Source: Cyclobacteriaceae bacterium (GTDB lineage: Bacteria > Bacteroidota > Bacteroidia > Cytophagales > Cyclobacteriaceae). From it: DNA of 14,224 nt. Position numbers and translations under genes: made by a program. Under the pieces are notes generated by a model that was not told the DNA's origin, made no database searches, and saw only the letters and a list, made by a program, of their open reading frames with translations. Each line of letters begins with the position of its first letter. The first letter of the stretch is position 1. Below are positions 1 to 8,027 of the stretch, piece after piece. The stretch lies in assembly GCA_019751475.1 (NCBI GenBank), contig JAIENH010000172.1, positions 1 through 14,224 of the forward strand, in the 5' to 3' direction.

Positions 1-28
1 TAATATATGCCAGTCTAAATAGTCGTTC

Positions 29-1588
29 ATGCGCTTTAATCCTCTTGTTTTCGCTGGTTTATTGGTACTGGCATCATGTCTTAACAGCAAGGACTATGAT
101 ATTGACAAGGTCACATTGACGCCCACGGTGGCGTTGCCGTTGGCATTTGGCAACATCAGTATTCTTGACCTGATCTCAGACAAAGATTCTTCCTACTTGC
201 GGGTGTACCCGGATGGGCTGCTCTATTTTTATTACTCTCAATCGCTTGCTTCCCAAGACATCAGGGGACTGTTCGATCTTCCGAATAATGTCAACAATAC
301 AAGCTTTGATGTTCCGCAAGGCACCTTGCCTCCGAGTTCAGCTGATGTGCAAGTAGCAACCATCTCTAAAGCGATTGACTTAAATCTAAGTCCTGAACAG
401 TTGACAGAAATTTTACTCAAGAGCGGCACCCTCAGTTCAACCGTCTCACTTTCACCCGCCAATGCGAGTCTGCCATTTGAAGTGCGCGTAACCTTGACGG
501 ATGTCGTTCAAAAAACTTCGCTTCAACCGCTCACGTTTACAGCTGGCAGCGGAGTGACTACACGCCAGTTGAGAGACTATATTATTAAATGTGTTAGCAA
601 CCGGTTCAATATTAAGTTGGATCTTATTCTGAAGAGCAGAACTAGCTCCGTGTTTGTTGCAAACAATACCAAAGCCAACGTTCAATTGTCCTTTACAGGA
701 ATGGACTTTTCATACATCAGAGGATTCTTTGGCGACCAGTCGGCTACTATCCCTGCTCAAACCATCGATCTGGGTGTCTTTACTTCTTCACTCAATAAAT
801 CCAAAGTTTCGTTTGTGCAGCCTCTCATCACCATGAAAGTGAGAAGTGACTATGGCATGGCATGCGAAGTCAATTTTTCTAAGTTGCAAGCGTCTAAGCC
901 AGGGGCCACATTGCCGTTTCAGATTAGCCCGGCCAGCCCGGTTAACCTGGCGTTCCCAACTACATTGGGCACTTCTGCAAACACTACGGTGTCGGTACTC
1001 AATGCTTCCGATCTGCTTAATTTCTCTCCCACCAAGTTGGAGTATGCGGCTACTGCTCGCATCAACAAAGGCGTACCCGCAGCCTCTAACTTCCTGGCCG
1101 ATACCAGCAAGCTTCGTGTGACCATGACAACCGAAATTCCTTTGTATGGCAAAGCAAGTGGTGTGCTCCTCATCGACACGCTTAAAATTGATCTTGATAA
1201 AGTTGACGAGTCGACCGTGACCTCAGCCTCCATGAAGGTAAAGTCAGTAAATGAAATGCCGCTGGATGCTTTTATTCAACTCTACATGGCTGATCAGAAC
1301 TATGCGATACTGGATTCGTTGTTTACAACCAACCAGACATTTCTGGTAAAGGCAAGCACCGTGACGGCCGCTGGCGAATTGCAAACCGCTGGCAATTCAG
1401 ATGTGCAAATAAATCTCGATCCGCAGAAACTCAATAAGCTATTCAAGTCCAAATACCTGTTGGTGAGATCGGTGATGAATACCACCCGGGACAATACAGG
1501 AGAATTACTGAATGTCAAATTCAAATCCAGCTACAAGCTTAAGCTGAATGTAGGGATGCTGGCCAAACTCAACATCAAGAGCGAATGA
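29..1588 (+). CDS. Uncharacterised lipoprotein, partner of a DUF5723-like protein
   Basis: The 519-residue product begins with a short signal: Arg2, a hydrophobic run, then a lipobox LASC with Cys17 as the predicted lipidated residue. It should therefore be an envelope lipoprotein. The rest has alternating hydrophobic and polar stretches rich in Ser, Thr, Val and Asn, with no transmembrane helix, which suggests an all-beta extracytoplasmic protein. I recognise no catalytic motif or named domain. The start is secure: an in-frame TAG at 20-22 lies just upstream and the ATG at 29 gives a complete lipoprotein signal. The stop codon overlaps the ATG of the next gene by 4 bases (ATGA), so translation is probably coupled and the two products may act together at the outer membrane; that partnership is inference. 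The promoter must lie left of the window. Confidence 0.8.
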   Translation: MRFNPLVFAGLLVLASCLNSKDYDIDKVTLTPTVALPLAFGNISILDLISDKDSSYLRVYPDGLLYFYYSQSLASQDIRGLFDLPNNVNNTSFDVPQGTLPPSSADVQVATISKAIDLNLSPEQLTEILLKSGTLSSTVSLSPANASLPFEVRVTLTDVVQKTSLQPLTFTAGSGVTTRQLRDYIIKCVSNRFNIKLDLILKSRTSSVFVANNTKANVQLSFTGMDFSYIRGFFGDQSATIPAQTIDLGVFTSSLNKSKVSFVQPLITMKVRSDYGMACEVNFSKLQASKPGATLPFQISPASPVNLAFPTTLGTSANTTVSVLNASDLLNFSPTKLEYAATARINKGVPAASNFLADTSKLRVTMTTEIPLYGKASGVLLIDTLKIDLDKVDESTVTSASMKVKSVNEMPLDAFIQLYMADQNYAILDSLFTTNQTFLVKASTVTAAGELQTAGNSDVQINLDPQKLNKLFKSKYLLVRSVMNTTRDNTGELLNVKFKSSYKLKLNVGMLAKLNIKSE

Positions 1589-3090
1589 GCAAGCGACACA
1601 TTTTATCGACCCTGATCGTAGGTATTTGTGCGATATCCGTAAATGCTCAAACGGAAAGCACGCTGTATTTTATGAACAGCCTGCCGCAAGTGGTGGAGGC
1701 CAATCCTGCCATCATGCCCAAGTACAAGTTGTCAATCGGGTTGCCCGGAATTTCTTCCTTTGGTGGAGTGTATTCCAACAACGGCTTCAGTTACAATGAC
1801 TTAGTCACGAAAAACGATGGAGTCTCCACCATCGATTTATCGAACTGGACCAAAGGACTGGCGGACAAAAATTACATTTCGCTTACAGGCTTCACGGATT
1901 TATTGCGTGTGGGCATTCGAATAAACCCGAAGTTATACGTGATGTTAAGCTCAACGGTAAAAGGATACAATCGCACCATGATACCCAAGGACCTCGCGTC
2001 CGTGTTGGTGGATGGCACTGCGCCTATTGTGGGTTCGTATTCCAACACCTCACCTCAGCAGGAGTCCATTGCTTTTCTTTCTACCAATGTGGGTGCCGCA
2101 TACAAGTTAAATGATAAACTCACCATTGGGGGTCGGATAAAATATCTCAATGGACTGGTCAATATCACCACGCAGTCTTCTTCGCTGATCTTGCAGGTGG
2201 ATGATAACTACCAGTTTACAGCCACAGGCGATGCCTTAGTAAGATCCTCTGGTGTTGCCAATCTTAACAAATCGGGTTATGATGCACGTGTTGGAGATTA
2301 CCTGAAAAACTCCGGCTGGGGATTAGACATTGGAGCTACCTACCAGTTTATGGAAAAGCTAACGCTTGGTGCAAGCCTTACAGACTTTGGTTATGTAAAG
2401 TGGAAGAATAACACGGTGGAGTACAGGATGGATCCCGCCAAAGCTCGCTACGTGTTCTCCGGCTTTGATGTAAACAAGTTACTTGACAAAACCGGGAGCA
2501 ACTATTTAGATCAGCAATTGGACTCTATTAAGTCGAAGTTTGAAATGAAGGAATCGGCCATTGGTTCCTACACTACTATGTTGCCTGGCAAACTTTACCT
2601 CAGTGGCAATTACGAACTGATGAAAAATCTGAGTGTTGGCGCGTTGTTCTTTACGGAGAAATTTCGTGATCGTACCACCTCCGGCCTTACGGCCAATGTC
2701 AATAAACATTTTGGCAAATGGGTGAGTGCTTCGCTGTCGTACACAGTTTCCAATCGATCGTACAACAATATTGGCGCGGGCGTGTCATTTAACCTGGCCC
2801 CGATGCAGTTGTATATCGTGGGCGATAATCTGCTGCGGGCACCCGCCTCGCTCATCGCTAATCAAAATTTAAATTCATTCGTCAACAGTTCTCAACTGCT
2901 GTCCGTGCGAGCCGGTCTCAATATTGTACTGGGATGGGAGAAGGGCGCCACAGCCCAAACCAAAGTAGAAGACGATAGCCACAATCCCCGCGAAAAGAAA
3001 ACTACTGCGAAAGTGAAAACTACCTACGGTCGCTCCCCTCAAAAGAAAAGCACCAATTCCAAAAGGAAAAAGCCGGTAAGAAGACGGTGA
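1585..3090 (+). CDS. DUF5723-like outer-membrane beta-barrel protein with basic tail
   Basis: The 501-residue product has a Sec signal peptide (residues 1-21, probable cleavage NA|QT). The mature N-terminus, LYFMNSLPQVVEANPAI at 27-43, resembles the DUF5723 family of Bacteroidota, whose members look like porin or FadL/PorV-type barrels. From about 95 to 453 there are many amphipathic beta strands with Gly/aromatic spacing (for example VGAAYKLNDKLTIGGRIKYL at 169-188), which fits an outer-membrane barrel. The last barrel-like strand is about 437-453. It is followed by a 48-residue tail with 16 Lys/Arg and only 4 acidic residues, ending in Arg-Arg-Arg rather than the usual terminal aromatic. 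The gene overlaps the preceding lipoprotein gene by 4 bases, so the two are almost certainly co-transcribed. The family's role is not established. The DUF assignment rests on recall of the pattern and is moderately sure; the barrel nature is likelier. Confidence 0.78.
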   Translation: MSKRHILSTLIVGICAISVNAQTESTLYFMNSLPQVVEANPAIMPKYKLSIGLPGISSFGGVYSNNGFSYNDLVTKNDGVSTIDLSNWTKGLADKNYISLTGFTDLLRVGIRINPKLYVMLSSTVKGYNRTMIPKDLASVLVDGTAPIVGSYSNTSPQQESIAFLSTNVGAAYKLNDKLTIGGRIKYLNGLVNITTQSSSLILQVDDNYQFTATGDALVRSSGVANLNKSGYDARVGDYLKNSGWGLDIGATYQFMEKLTLGASLTDFGYVKWKNNTVEYRMDPAKARYVFSGFDVNKLLDKTGSNYLDQQLDSIKSKFEMKESAIGSYTTMLPGKLYLSGNYELMKNLSVGALFFTEKFRDRTTSGLTANVNKHFGKWVSASLSYTVSNRSYNNIGAGVSFNLAPMQLYIVGDNLLRAPASLIANQNLNSFVNSSQLLSVRAGLNIVLGWEKGATAQTKVEDDSHNPREKKTTAKVKTTYGRSPQKKSTNSKRKKPVRRR

Positions 3091-3110
3091 TAGAAAACAT
3101 CAGTAAATAA

Positions 3111-3135
3111 AAAACCCGGCTCATCACCGGGTTTT
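3111..3135. terminator. Bidirectional rho-independent terminator
   Basis: A perfect 9-bp inverted repeat, AAAACCCGG (3111-3119) and CCGGGTTTT (3127-3135), encloses a 7-base loop. T-rich tracts follow the stem on both strands (TTTTATTTT on plus, TTTTTTATTT on minus). It lies between the convergent ends of the DUF5723-like gene and nrdA, so it can stop transcription from both sides. Confidence 0.9.
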
Positions 3136-3157
3136 ATTTTCAATTGAGATTCAGCAA

Positions 3158-5626
3158 TTAAGAGCCGCACGCCTCACAAGCATCTGGATTATCTAACGAG
3201 CAGGCCATGTCTGCCAGCTTTTGCTCGTAGCTCATCATCGTTGGGGCCTGACCTTCGTAGGGAATTGCTTGTTGCGCTTCCATCACGGCAGGTGCGGCTT
3301 TCACAGTCGCATCAACGGTTTCAGCTACAGCTACTTCAGCAGCAGGTTGTTGTATAGCCGACTTATCAAGAGTAAACTTGATGGCATCCGCTGCAGCGGT
3401 AGACCGCAAGTAGTACATACCCGTTTTCAGTCCTTTCTTCCAGGCATAGAAGTGCATGGATGTAAGCTTACCGAAATTCGGGTTGGTAATATGTATGTTC
3501 AAACTCTGCGACTGGCAGATGTATGCTCCACGGTCAGCCGACATATCGATGATGGCCTTCTGCGAAATCTCCCACACCGTTTTGTAGATGTCCTTGATGT
3601 TTTGAGGTATCTCCGGGATAGGTTGTACCGATCCATTGGTGGAGATCAGCTTTTGACGCATGGTCTCACTCCATAACCCCAAGCTCATCAAGTCTTTCAT
3701 CAAGTGCTTGTTGGCAATGATGAATTCGCCTGACAACGTTCTGCGGGTATATACATTGGATGTGTAGGGCTCAAAGCACTCGTTGTTACCCAGGATCTGA
3801 GAGGTAGAAGCAGTAGGCATAGGCGCTACCAGGAGGGAATTGCGCACACCGTATTGCTTCACGTCACGCTTTAATTGTTCCCAATTCCAGCGACCAGAAT
3901 TTGGTGTAACACCCCACATGTCAAACTGGAAAATGCCTTTGGATACCGGTGAACCTTTGAAGGTCTCATACGGTCCGTTGACCTTGGCCAGTTCCATTGA
4001 AGCCTCCATTGCTCCGAAGTAAATGGTCTCGAAGATATCCTTGTTCAGTCCGCGTGCCTCGTCTGACTCGAAGGGCATACGAAGCATAATAAATGCATCG
4101 GCCAGCCCTTGCACGCCAAGTCCAATGGGGCGGTGGCGCATGTTAGAGCGCTTAGCTTCTGCTACGGGATAATAATTCACATCAATCACCTTGTTGAGGT
4201 TGCGGGTAGCCACCTTGGTGATTTCGTATAATTTTTGATGATCAAACTTACCATCGGCTGTTACGAACTTAGGCAACGCGATGGAGGCCAGGTTGCATAC
4301 AGCAATTTCATCTGCTGATGTGTACTCAATAATCTCCGTGCACAGGTTACTTGACTTAATTGTGCCAAGATTCTTTTGGTTGGATTTGCGGTTGGCCGCA
4401 TCCTTGTACAAGATGTACGGAGTACCGGTCTCAATCTGAGATTCCAATATTTCAAACCAAAGATCTTGTGCTTTTACCTGCTTGCGGAACTTGCCTTCCT
4501 TCTCATACTTCTCGTAGAGGCGCTCAAACTCTTCGCCATAGCAGTCGGCCAGGCCGGGTGCTTCGTTCGGGCAGAAGAGTGACCACATCTCATTGCTCTC
4601 CACGCGCTTCATGAACAGATCGGGAATCCACATCGCGTAGAATAAATCGCGGGCACGCATCTCTTCCTTGCCGTGATTTTTCTTCAGGTCAAGGAAATCA
4701 AACACATCGGCATGCCATGGCTCCAGATAAATGGCAAAACTTCCTTTGCGTTTTCCACCGCCTTGGTCTACGTAGCGGGCCGTCATGTCAAAATTCCGCA
4801 ACATGGGTACAATGCCATTGCTGGTGCCGCCTGTACCTTTTATATAGGAGCCCTTTGCACGAACACTATGAATGCTCAGTCCGATGCCTCCGGCTGATTG
4901 TGAAATCTTTGCGCAATTTTTTAGTGTATCATAAATTCCGTCAATGCTGTCATCTTTCATTGTCAACAGAAAGCAAGACGATAATTGGGGCTTTGGAGTA
5001 CCGGCATTGAACAGGGTAGGAGTAGCATGGGTAAACCATTTTTCCGAAAGCAACTCGTACGTTTCAATAGCGGCCTTAATATCTTCACCGTGGATGCCCA
5101 CGGCCACGCGCATCAACATATGCTGAGGGCGCTCCACTACTTTTCCTTCAATCTTCATCAGGTAGGAGCGCTCCAGTGTCTTAAACCCGAAGTAGTCATA
5201 GCTGAAATCGCGATCGTAAATGATGGCATCGTCCAACTCGGCTGCGTTGTCGCGGATTACGCGCCAAGTCTCTTTGGAGATCATGGGGGCGTTTTGTCCG
5301 GTCTTGGCATCTACGTGCTGGTAGAGCCGCTTCATGGTGTTTGAAAACGACTTACTCGTCACCTTGTGCAGGTTAGACACCGCAATGCGTGCTGCTAGTT
5401 TCGCAAAGTCTGGGTGGCGGGTGGTCATGGAGGCAGCAATCTCAGCTGCGAGGTTGTCTAATTCCTGGGTAGAAACGCCATCATACAGGCCGTTGATGAC
5501 CTTCATCGCTACTTCTACCGGGTTGACAAGCTTAGGATCGAGGCCATAGCAGAGTTTTTCGATCCGGGCGGTGATTTTGTCGAACTTGACGGACTCTCTG
5601 TGTCCGTCACGCTTCAATACAAGCAT
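3158..5626 (-). CDS. nrdA: Class Ia ribonucleoside-diphosphate reductase, alpha subunit (eukaryotic-like R1)
   Basis: This is the large catalytic subunit that reduces ribonucleoside diphosphates to deoxyribonucleotides in the cytoplasm, working with NrdB. The 822 residues begin with an ATP-cone (about 1-92, starting [15 protein letters not shown]), the site of ATP/dATP overall activity control. Active-site residues are in place: Cys218 (LSSCFL) and Cys444 (AVCNLA) as the redox pair, Asn427, Cys429 (thiyl radical) and Glu431 in NLCTEI, and the radical-transfer pair Tyr738-Tyr739 (GMYYLRS). The C-terminal CEACGS provides the swinging-arm cysteines Cys817 and Cys820. The numbering of the first five catalytic residues equals that of human RRM1, and the end resembles human R1 more than E. 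coli NrdA. A linker rich in Ala, Val and Glu (about 756-799) makes the protein longer than human R1. No intein interrupts it. It lies 55 bases after nrdB, probably in one operon. Confidence 0.97.
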   Translation of the reverse strand: MLVLKRDGHRESVKFDKITARIEKLCYGLDPKLVNPVEVAMKVINGLYDGVSTQELDNLAAEIAASMTTRHPDFAKLAARIAVSNLHKVTSKSFSNTMKRLYQHVDAKTGQNAPMISKETWRVIRDNAAELDDAIIYDRDFSYDYFGFKTLERSYLMKIEGKVVERPQHMLMRVAVGIHGEDIKAAIETYELLSEKWFTHATPTLFNAGTPKPQLSSCFLLTMKDDSIDGIYDTLKNCAKISQSAGGIGLSIHSVRAKGSYIKGTGGTSNGIVPMLRNFDMTARYVDQGGGKRKGSFAIYLEPWHADVFDFLDLKKNHGKEEMRARDLFYAMWIPDLFMKRVESNEMWSLFCPNEAPGLADCYGEEFERLYEKYEKEGKFRKQVKAQDLWFEILESQIETGTPYILYKDAANRKSNQKNLGTIKSSNLCTEIIEYTSADEIAVCNLASIALPKFVTADGKFDHQKLYEITKVATRNLNKVIDVNYYPVAEAKRSNMRHRPIGLGVQGLADAFIMLRMPFESDEARGLNKDIFETIYFGAMEASMELAKVNGPYETFKGSPVSKGIFQFDMWGVTPNSGRWNWEQLKRDVKQYGVRNSLLVAPMPTASTSQILGNNECFEPYTSNVYTRRTLSGEFIIANKHLMKDLMSLGLWSETMRQKLISTNGSVQPIPEIPQNIKDIYKTVWEISQKAIIDMSADRGAYICQSQSLNIHITNPNFGKLTSMHFYAWKKGLKTGMYYLRSTAAADAIKFTLDKSAIQQPAAEVAVAETVDATVKAAPAVMEAQQAIPYEGQAPTMMSYEQKLADMACSLDNPDACEACGS

Positions 5627-5681
5627 TTTCTATGGGTTGTTAGGGTGTAGTAAAAGTTTAAAAAATGGAATTGAAAATTAA

Positions 5682-6671
5682 TTAAAAATCTTCATTCAAT
5701 GAAAATTTAGGGTCCACATCTTTTTCAGTGATTTTCATAACGACAGCTTTCTGGTATTCAGCCACTCTTTTTTCAAAGAAATTGGTCTTTCCGCGCAGCG
5801 AAATCATGTCCATGAAGTCAAATGGGTTGGTCACACCGTAGATTTTCTTGCCGATCAGCTCATCCAAAAGGCGGTCGGCCACATATTCTATGTACTGGCA
5901 CATCAGTTGGGAGTTCATGCCGATAAGATTTACCGGTAGGGCATCGGTTACAAACTCTTGCTCAATAGCCACCGCATCTTTTATGATCTCAATCACCCGG
6001 TCTTCCGAAAGCTTATTCTTCACATGGTGGGTGTAGAGATGGCAGGCGAAGTCGCAATGCAGACCTTCGTCTCTTGAAATCAATTCATTGGAGAAGCTAA
6101 GGCCCGGCATCAATCCTCTTTTCTTTAGCCAGAAGATGGAGCAGAAAGAGCCGGAAAAGAAAATACCCTCCACAGCCGCGAAGGCAACTAATCTTTCCTG
6201 GAAGCTGCCTTGATCAATCCAGCGCAACGCCCAGTCGGCTTTTTTCTTCACGCAGTCCATCGTTTCGATGGCGTGCAGCAGGCTGTCTTTCTCCTTGGCA
6301 TCTTTTACATAGGTATCAATAAGTAAGGAATAGGTCTCGGAGTGAATGTTCTCGATCGCAATTTGAAATCCGTAGAAGAATTTGGCTTCAGTGTATTGCA
6401 CTTCGCCCACAAAGTGCTCCGCCAGGTTTTCGTTCACAATGCCATCGCTGGCTGCAAAAAAGGCCAAAACATGGGTTATAAAGTGTCTTTCGCCATCGTT
6501 GAGGTTTACCCAGTCGCGCAGGTCATGGCTCAGGTCAATTTCCTCGGCCGTCCAAAAGCTGGCCTCGGCTTGTTTATAGAATTTCCAGATATCATGGTGA
6601 CGGATGGGGAATAGTACGAAACGGTCTTTGTTCTCTTTCAGGATGGGTTCTTCTATTAAATGATTACTCAT
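5682..6671 (-). CDS. nrdB: Class Ia ribonucleoside-diphosphate reductase, beta subunit (eukaryotic-like R2)
   Basis: This is the radical-generating small subunit that holds a diiron-tyrosyl cofactor and passes the radical to NrdA. In its 329 residues the complete metal site can be read: Asp76, Glu107, His110, Glu168, Glu202 and His205, with the radical tyrosine at Tyr114 (IHSETYSLL). Its presence argues for class Ia rather than the tyrosine-less class Ic. Trp40 (EASFWTAEE) and Tyr306 (VAEYQ) match the radical-transfer residues Trp103 and Tyr370 of mouse R2. The C-terminal NEDF would be the peptide that docks into NrdA, like ADF at the end of mammalian R2. Long stretches read like mammalian R2, for example [19 protein letters not shown] at 172-190. 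It is the first gene of a nrdB-nrdA operon; no Shine-Dalgarno sequence precedes the ATG, as is usual in this phylum. Confidence 0.97.
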   Translation of the reverse strand: MSNHLIEEPILKENKDRFVLFPIRHHDIWKFYKQAEASFWTAEEIDLSHDLRDWVNLNDGERHFITHVLAFFAASDGIVNENLAEHFVGEVQYTEAKFFYGFQIAIENIHSETYSLLIDTYVKDAKEKDSLLHAIETMDCVKKKADWALRWIDQGSFQERLVAFAAVEGIFFSGSFCSIFWLKKRGLMPGLSFSNELISRDEGLHCDFACHLYTHHVKNKLSEDRVIEIIKDAVAIEQEFVTDALPVNLIGMNSQLMCQYIEYVADRLLDELIGKKIYGVTNPFDFMDMISLRGKTNFFEKRVAEYQKAVVMKITEKDVDPKFSLNEDF

Positions 6672-6776
6672 GGAATATTGGTTAAGGTGTTTACATCAAT
6701 TCTGTTCGACTCAAAGAAAAAAGGCAATCTGCTCTCATCAGGAGAGATTACATTTTTTTCAAAAAGCCGGAGACAA

Positions 6777-6807
6777 CAAATATTCGAAATGACACCTACA
6801 TATCAAA
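6777..6807 (-). promoter_or_regulatory. Candidate promoter of nrdBA (Bacteroidota type)
   Basis: On the minus strand a TTTG (6804-6807) is followed after 19 bases by AATATTTG (6777-6784), which matches 7 of 8 positions of the Bacteroidota TAnnTTTG box. Transcription from here would give an untranslated leader of roughly 100 bases before nrdB. The assignment is by pattern only; AT-rich DNA gives such matches by chance. Confidence 0.4.
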
Positions 6808-7073
6808 GGGACAATCGGGCGGTGGAAGGTGAAGTAAAAGCAATACTATTACACACGATTTCGAAAAGCATTTCATTCTCATCTACTTACCACCGTGCAC
6901 GATAAGGATTGACTCAAATGATAATTTTTTTAAAAAAAATGACGTCTTTTTTTTGGTCAAATGAGTTTTATAAGTTTGAAATGAGCTCACCAGTGATCAA
7001 GGTCTAAACTAAGCCAGCGCTAAGGATCAGAATAGGGCATTTCAAGCTCAAAAAAGGCATTTAAGAGGTTTTG

Positions 7074-7104
7074 TTGGTTTTTATGACCTCACATTCTATC
7101 TTTG
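7074..7104 (+). promoter_or_regulatory. Candidate promoter of rplU-rpmA (Bacteroidota type)
   Basis: TATCTTTG (7097-7104) is a perfect TAnnTTTG -7 box. A TTG (7074-7076, within TTTTGTTGG) precedes it by 20 bases, a normal spacing for the -33 element of this phylum. The box is 26 bases from the rplU start, so the leader would be only about 20 bases, leaving little room for a ribosomal-protein leader RNA. Confidence 0.65.
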
Positions 7105-7130
7105 CAGTCCATTTTTAAAAACCAACTGTC

Positions 7131-7445
7131 ATGTACGCTGTTGTTGACATTGCCGGAAAGCAATTTAAAGTAGAAAAAGACCAGTACCTCTATGCCCCTC
7201 GTATCGAGGCCAAAGAAGGCGATTCTGTTCAATTTGAAAACGTTTTGCTCATCGATACAGATGGCAAGGTGACGGTTGGCTCTCCTACTATTAAGGGTGC
7301 CTCCATCTCCGGCAAAGTTTTGGAGCACGTAAAAGATGGCAAAGTAATTGTTTTTAAGAAGAAGCGCAGAAAGGGCTATGCTGTGAAAAACGGCCATCGC
7401 CAGCAGTTCACGAAAGTCCAGATTGAAAGCATCGGAATAGCTTGA
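7131..7445 (+). CDS. rplU: 50S ribosomal protein L21
   Basis: The 104-residue protein is a complete bacterial L21, a 23S rRNA-binding protein of the large subunit. It starts with the typical MYAVVDIAGKQFKV and carries the conserved basic C-terminal block (VFKKKRRKGYAVKNGHRQQF, about 74-93) that contacts rRNA. Length is normal for the family. It is followed after 40 bases by rpmA, the conserved bacterial order. It probably uses the promoter-like boxes at 7074-7104. Nothing in it is odd. Confidence 0.98.
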   Translation: MYAVVDIAGKQFKVEKDQYLYAPRIEAKEGDSVQFENVLLIDTDGKVTVGSPTIKGASISGKVLEHVKDGKVIVFKKKRRKGYAVKNGHRQQFTKVQIESIGIA

Positions 7446-7485
7446 TAAATCAGAAAATCTTAATTCATAAATCACAAATTGGGTT

Positions 7486-7743
7486 ATGGCACATAAGAAA
7501 GGTGAAGGTAAAGTAAAGAACGGTCGCGAATCAGAAAGCAAACGATTGGGCATCAAGGTATTTGGTGGTCAAAAGGTCATAGCTGGTAATATTATTGTGC
7601 GTCAGCGCGGTACCAAGCATAACCCCGGCCGCAATGTAGGCATGGGGAAGGATCATACCCTTTTTGCCTTGACGGCCGGTACAGTTCTTTTCAAAAAAGG
7701 CAAGGCTGATAAGTCGTTTGTTTCGGTTGTAGCCGAAGCATAA
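7486..7743 (+). CDS. rpmA: 50S ribosomal protein L27
   Basis: The 85-residue protein is a complete L27, whose flexible N-terminus reaches toward the peptidyl-transferase centre and the P-site tRNA. It begins directly with MAHKKGEG and so lacks the N-terminal extension that Firmicutes remove with the Prp protease. Conserved segments follow: [33 protein letters not shown] and [11 protein letters not shown]. It is the second gene of the rplU-rpmA unit and is closed by the terminator 25 bases after its stop. Confidence 0.98.
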   Translation: MAHKKGEGKVKNGRESESKRLGIKVFGGQKVIAGNIIVRQRGTKHNPGRNVGMGKDHTLFALTAGTVLFKKGKADKSFVSVVAEA

Positions 7744-7768
7744 GCTTCCCCCAAACCAGATTTTTATC

Positions 7769-7796
7769 AAAAATCCCGCCCCGAAGCGGGATTTTT
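7769..7796 (+). terminator. Rho-independent terminator of rplU-rpmA
   Basis: An 11-bp inverted repeat, AAAAATCCCGC (7769-7779) and GCGGGATTTTT (7786-7796), has a 6-base loop and continues into a T tract up to 7798. It separates the ribosomal protein unit from the SusC operon, which therefore needs its own promoter. Confidence 0.93.
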
Positions 7797-7800
7797 TTAT

Positions 7801-8027
7801 GCCTAATTTTTAGGTAATTCTCAGCTAATGATAGTATTACTAATTTTTGCAGTTGTCTTACTTTTTAGGGGTTTTTGGGCCGTTTTTTGACTATAAAGTG
7901 TAGTTTTATTCGGTTTAATATAGATATCTCCAAAGATTAGCTTTTAAGAAATTGTTAATGGGGTATTTTATTTTATCAAATCTCCCCCTATTTTTAGACT
8001 TTAAATTAATAATCTAAACCTAAACCT
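7801..8027 (+). other. Leader/promoter region of the SusC operon
   Basis: This AT-rich gap must hold the promoter of the SusC operon, because a strong terminator closes the unit before it. No box pair is convincing. The best is TTTG (7874-7877) with TAGTTTTA (7901-7908), one mismatch to TAnnTTTG and a 23-base spacing that is too long. The last bases carry a direct repeat CTAAACCTAAACCT (8013-8026) just before the ATG and no Shine-Dalgarno sequence; A-rich leaders of this kind are usual for Bacteroidota starts. Confidence 0.4.

Larger units (their letters stand above)
6672..7130. other. 459-base divergent intergenic region between nrdBA and rplU-rpmA
   Basis: No convincing gene lies here. The one open frame on the plus strand (6660-6905) has no start context and low-complexity composition. 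The region holds a candidate nrdBA promoter (6777-6807) and a candidate rplU promoter (7074-7104). Between them at 6925-6954 are consecutive T7, A8 and T8 tracts around a GACGTC palindrome. A second isolated TAAGTTTG (6971-6978) matches the -7 consensus, but its nearest upstream TTTG is only 15 bases away. A small stem CTCTC/GAGAG (6732-6746) would sit in the nrdBA leader. I saw no clear NrdR box pair. Confidence 0.6.

Noticed and set aside
3221..3676. A 151-codon open frame on the plus strand opposite the 3' part of nrdA
   Set aside because: It is a shadow of a highly conserved gene, starts inside the terminator-facing end without promoter or start context, and its product looks random (many Arg, His, Cys).
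3158..5626. Possible intein or split in nrdA, a common intein host
   Set aside because: The frame is continuous, all catalytic motifs are in register with human R1, and no intein splice motifs interrupt them.
6660..6905. An 81-codon plus-strand frame in the nrdB upstream gap
   Set aside because: It begins inside the nrdB start region, has no family likeness, and covers the candidate nrdBA promoter; probably chance.
6971..6978. A second perfect TAnnTTTG box (TAAGTTTG) upstream of rplU
   Set aside because: The nearest TTTG (6952-6955) is only 15 bases upstream, too close for a normal -33 element, so I did not call a promoter.
7089..7556. A 155-codon open frame on the minus strand across rplU and the start of rpmA
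   Set aside because: It lies antisense to two certain ribosomal protein genes, has no signal or domain, and is explained by their codon composition.
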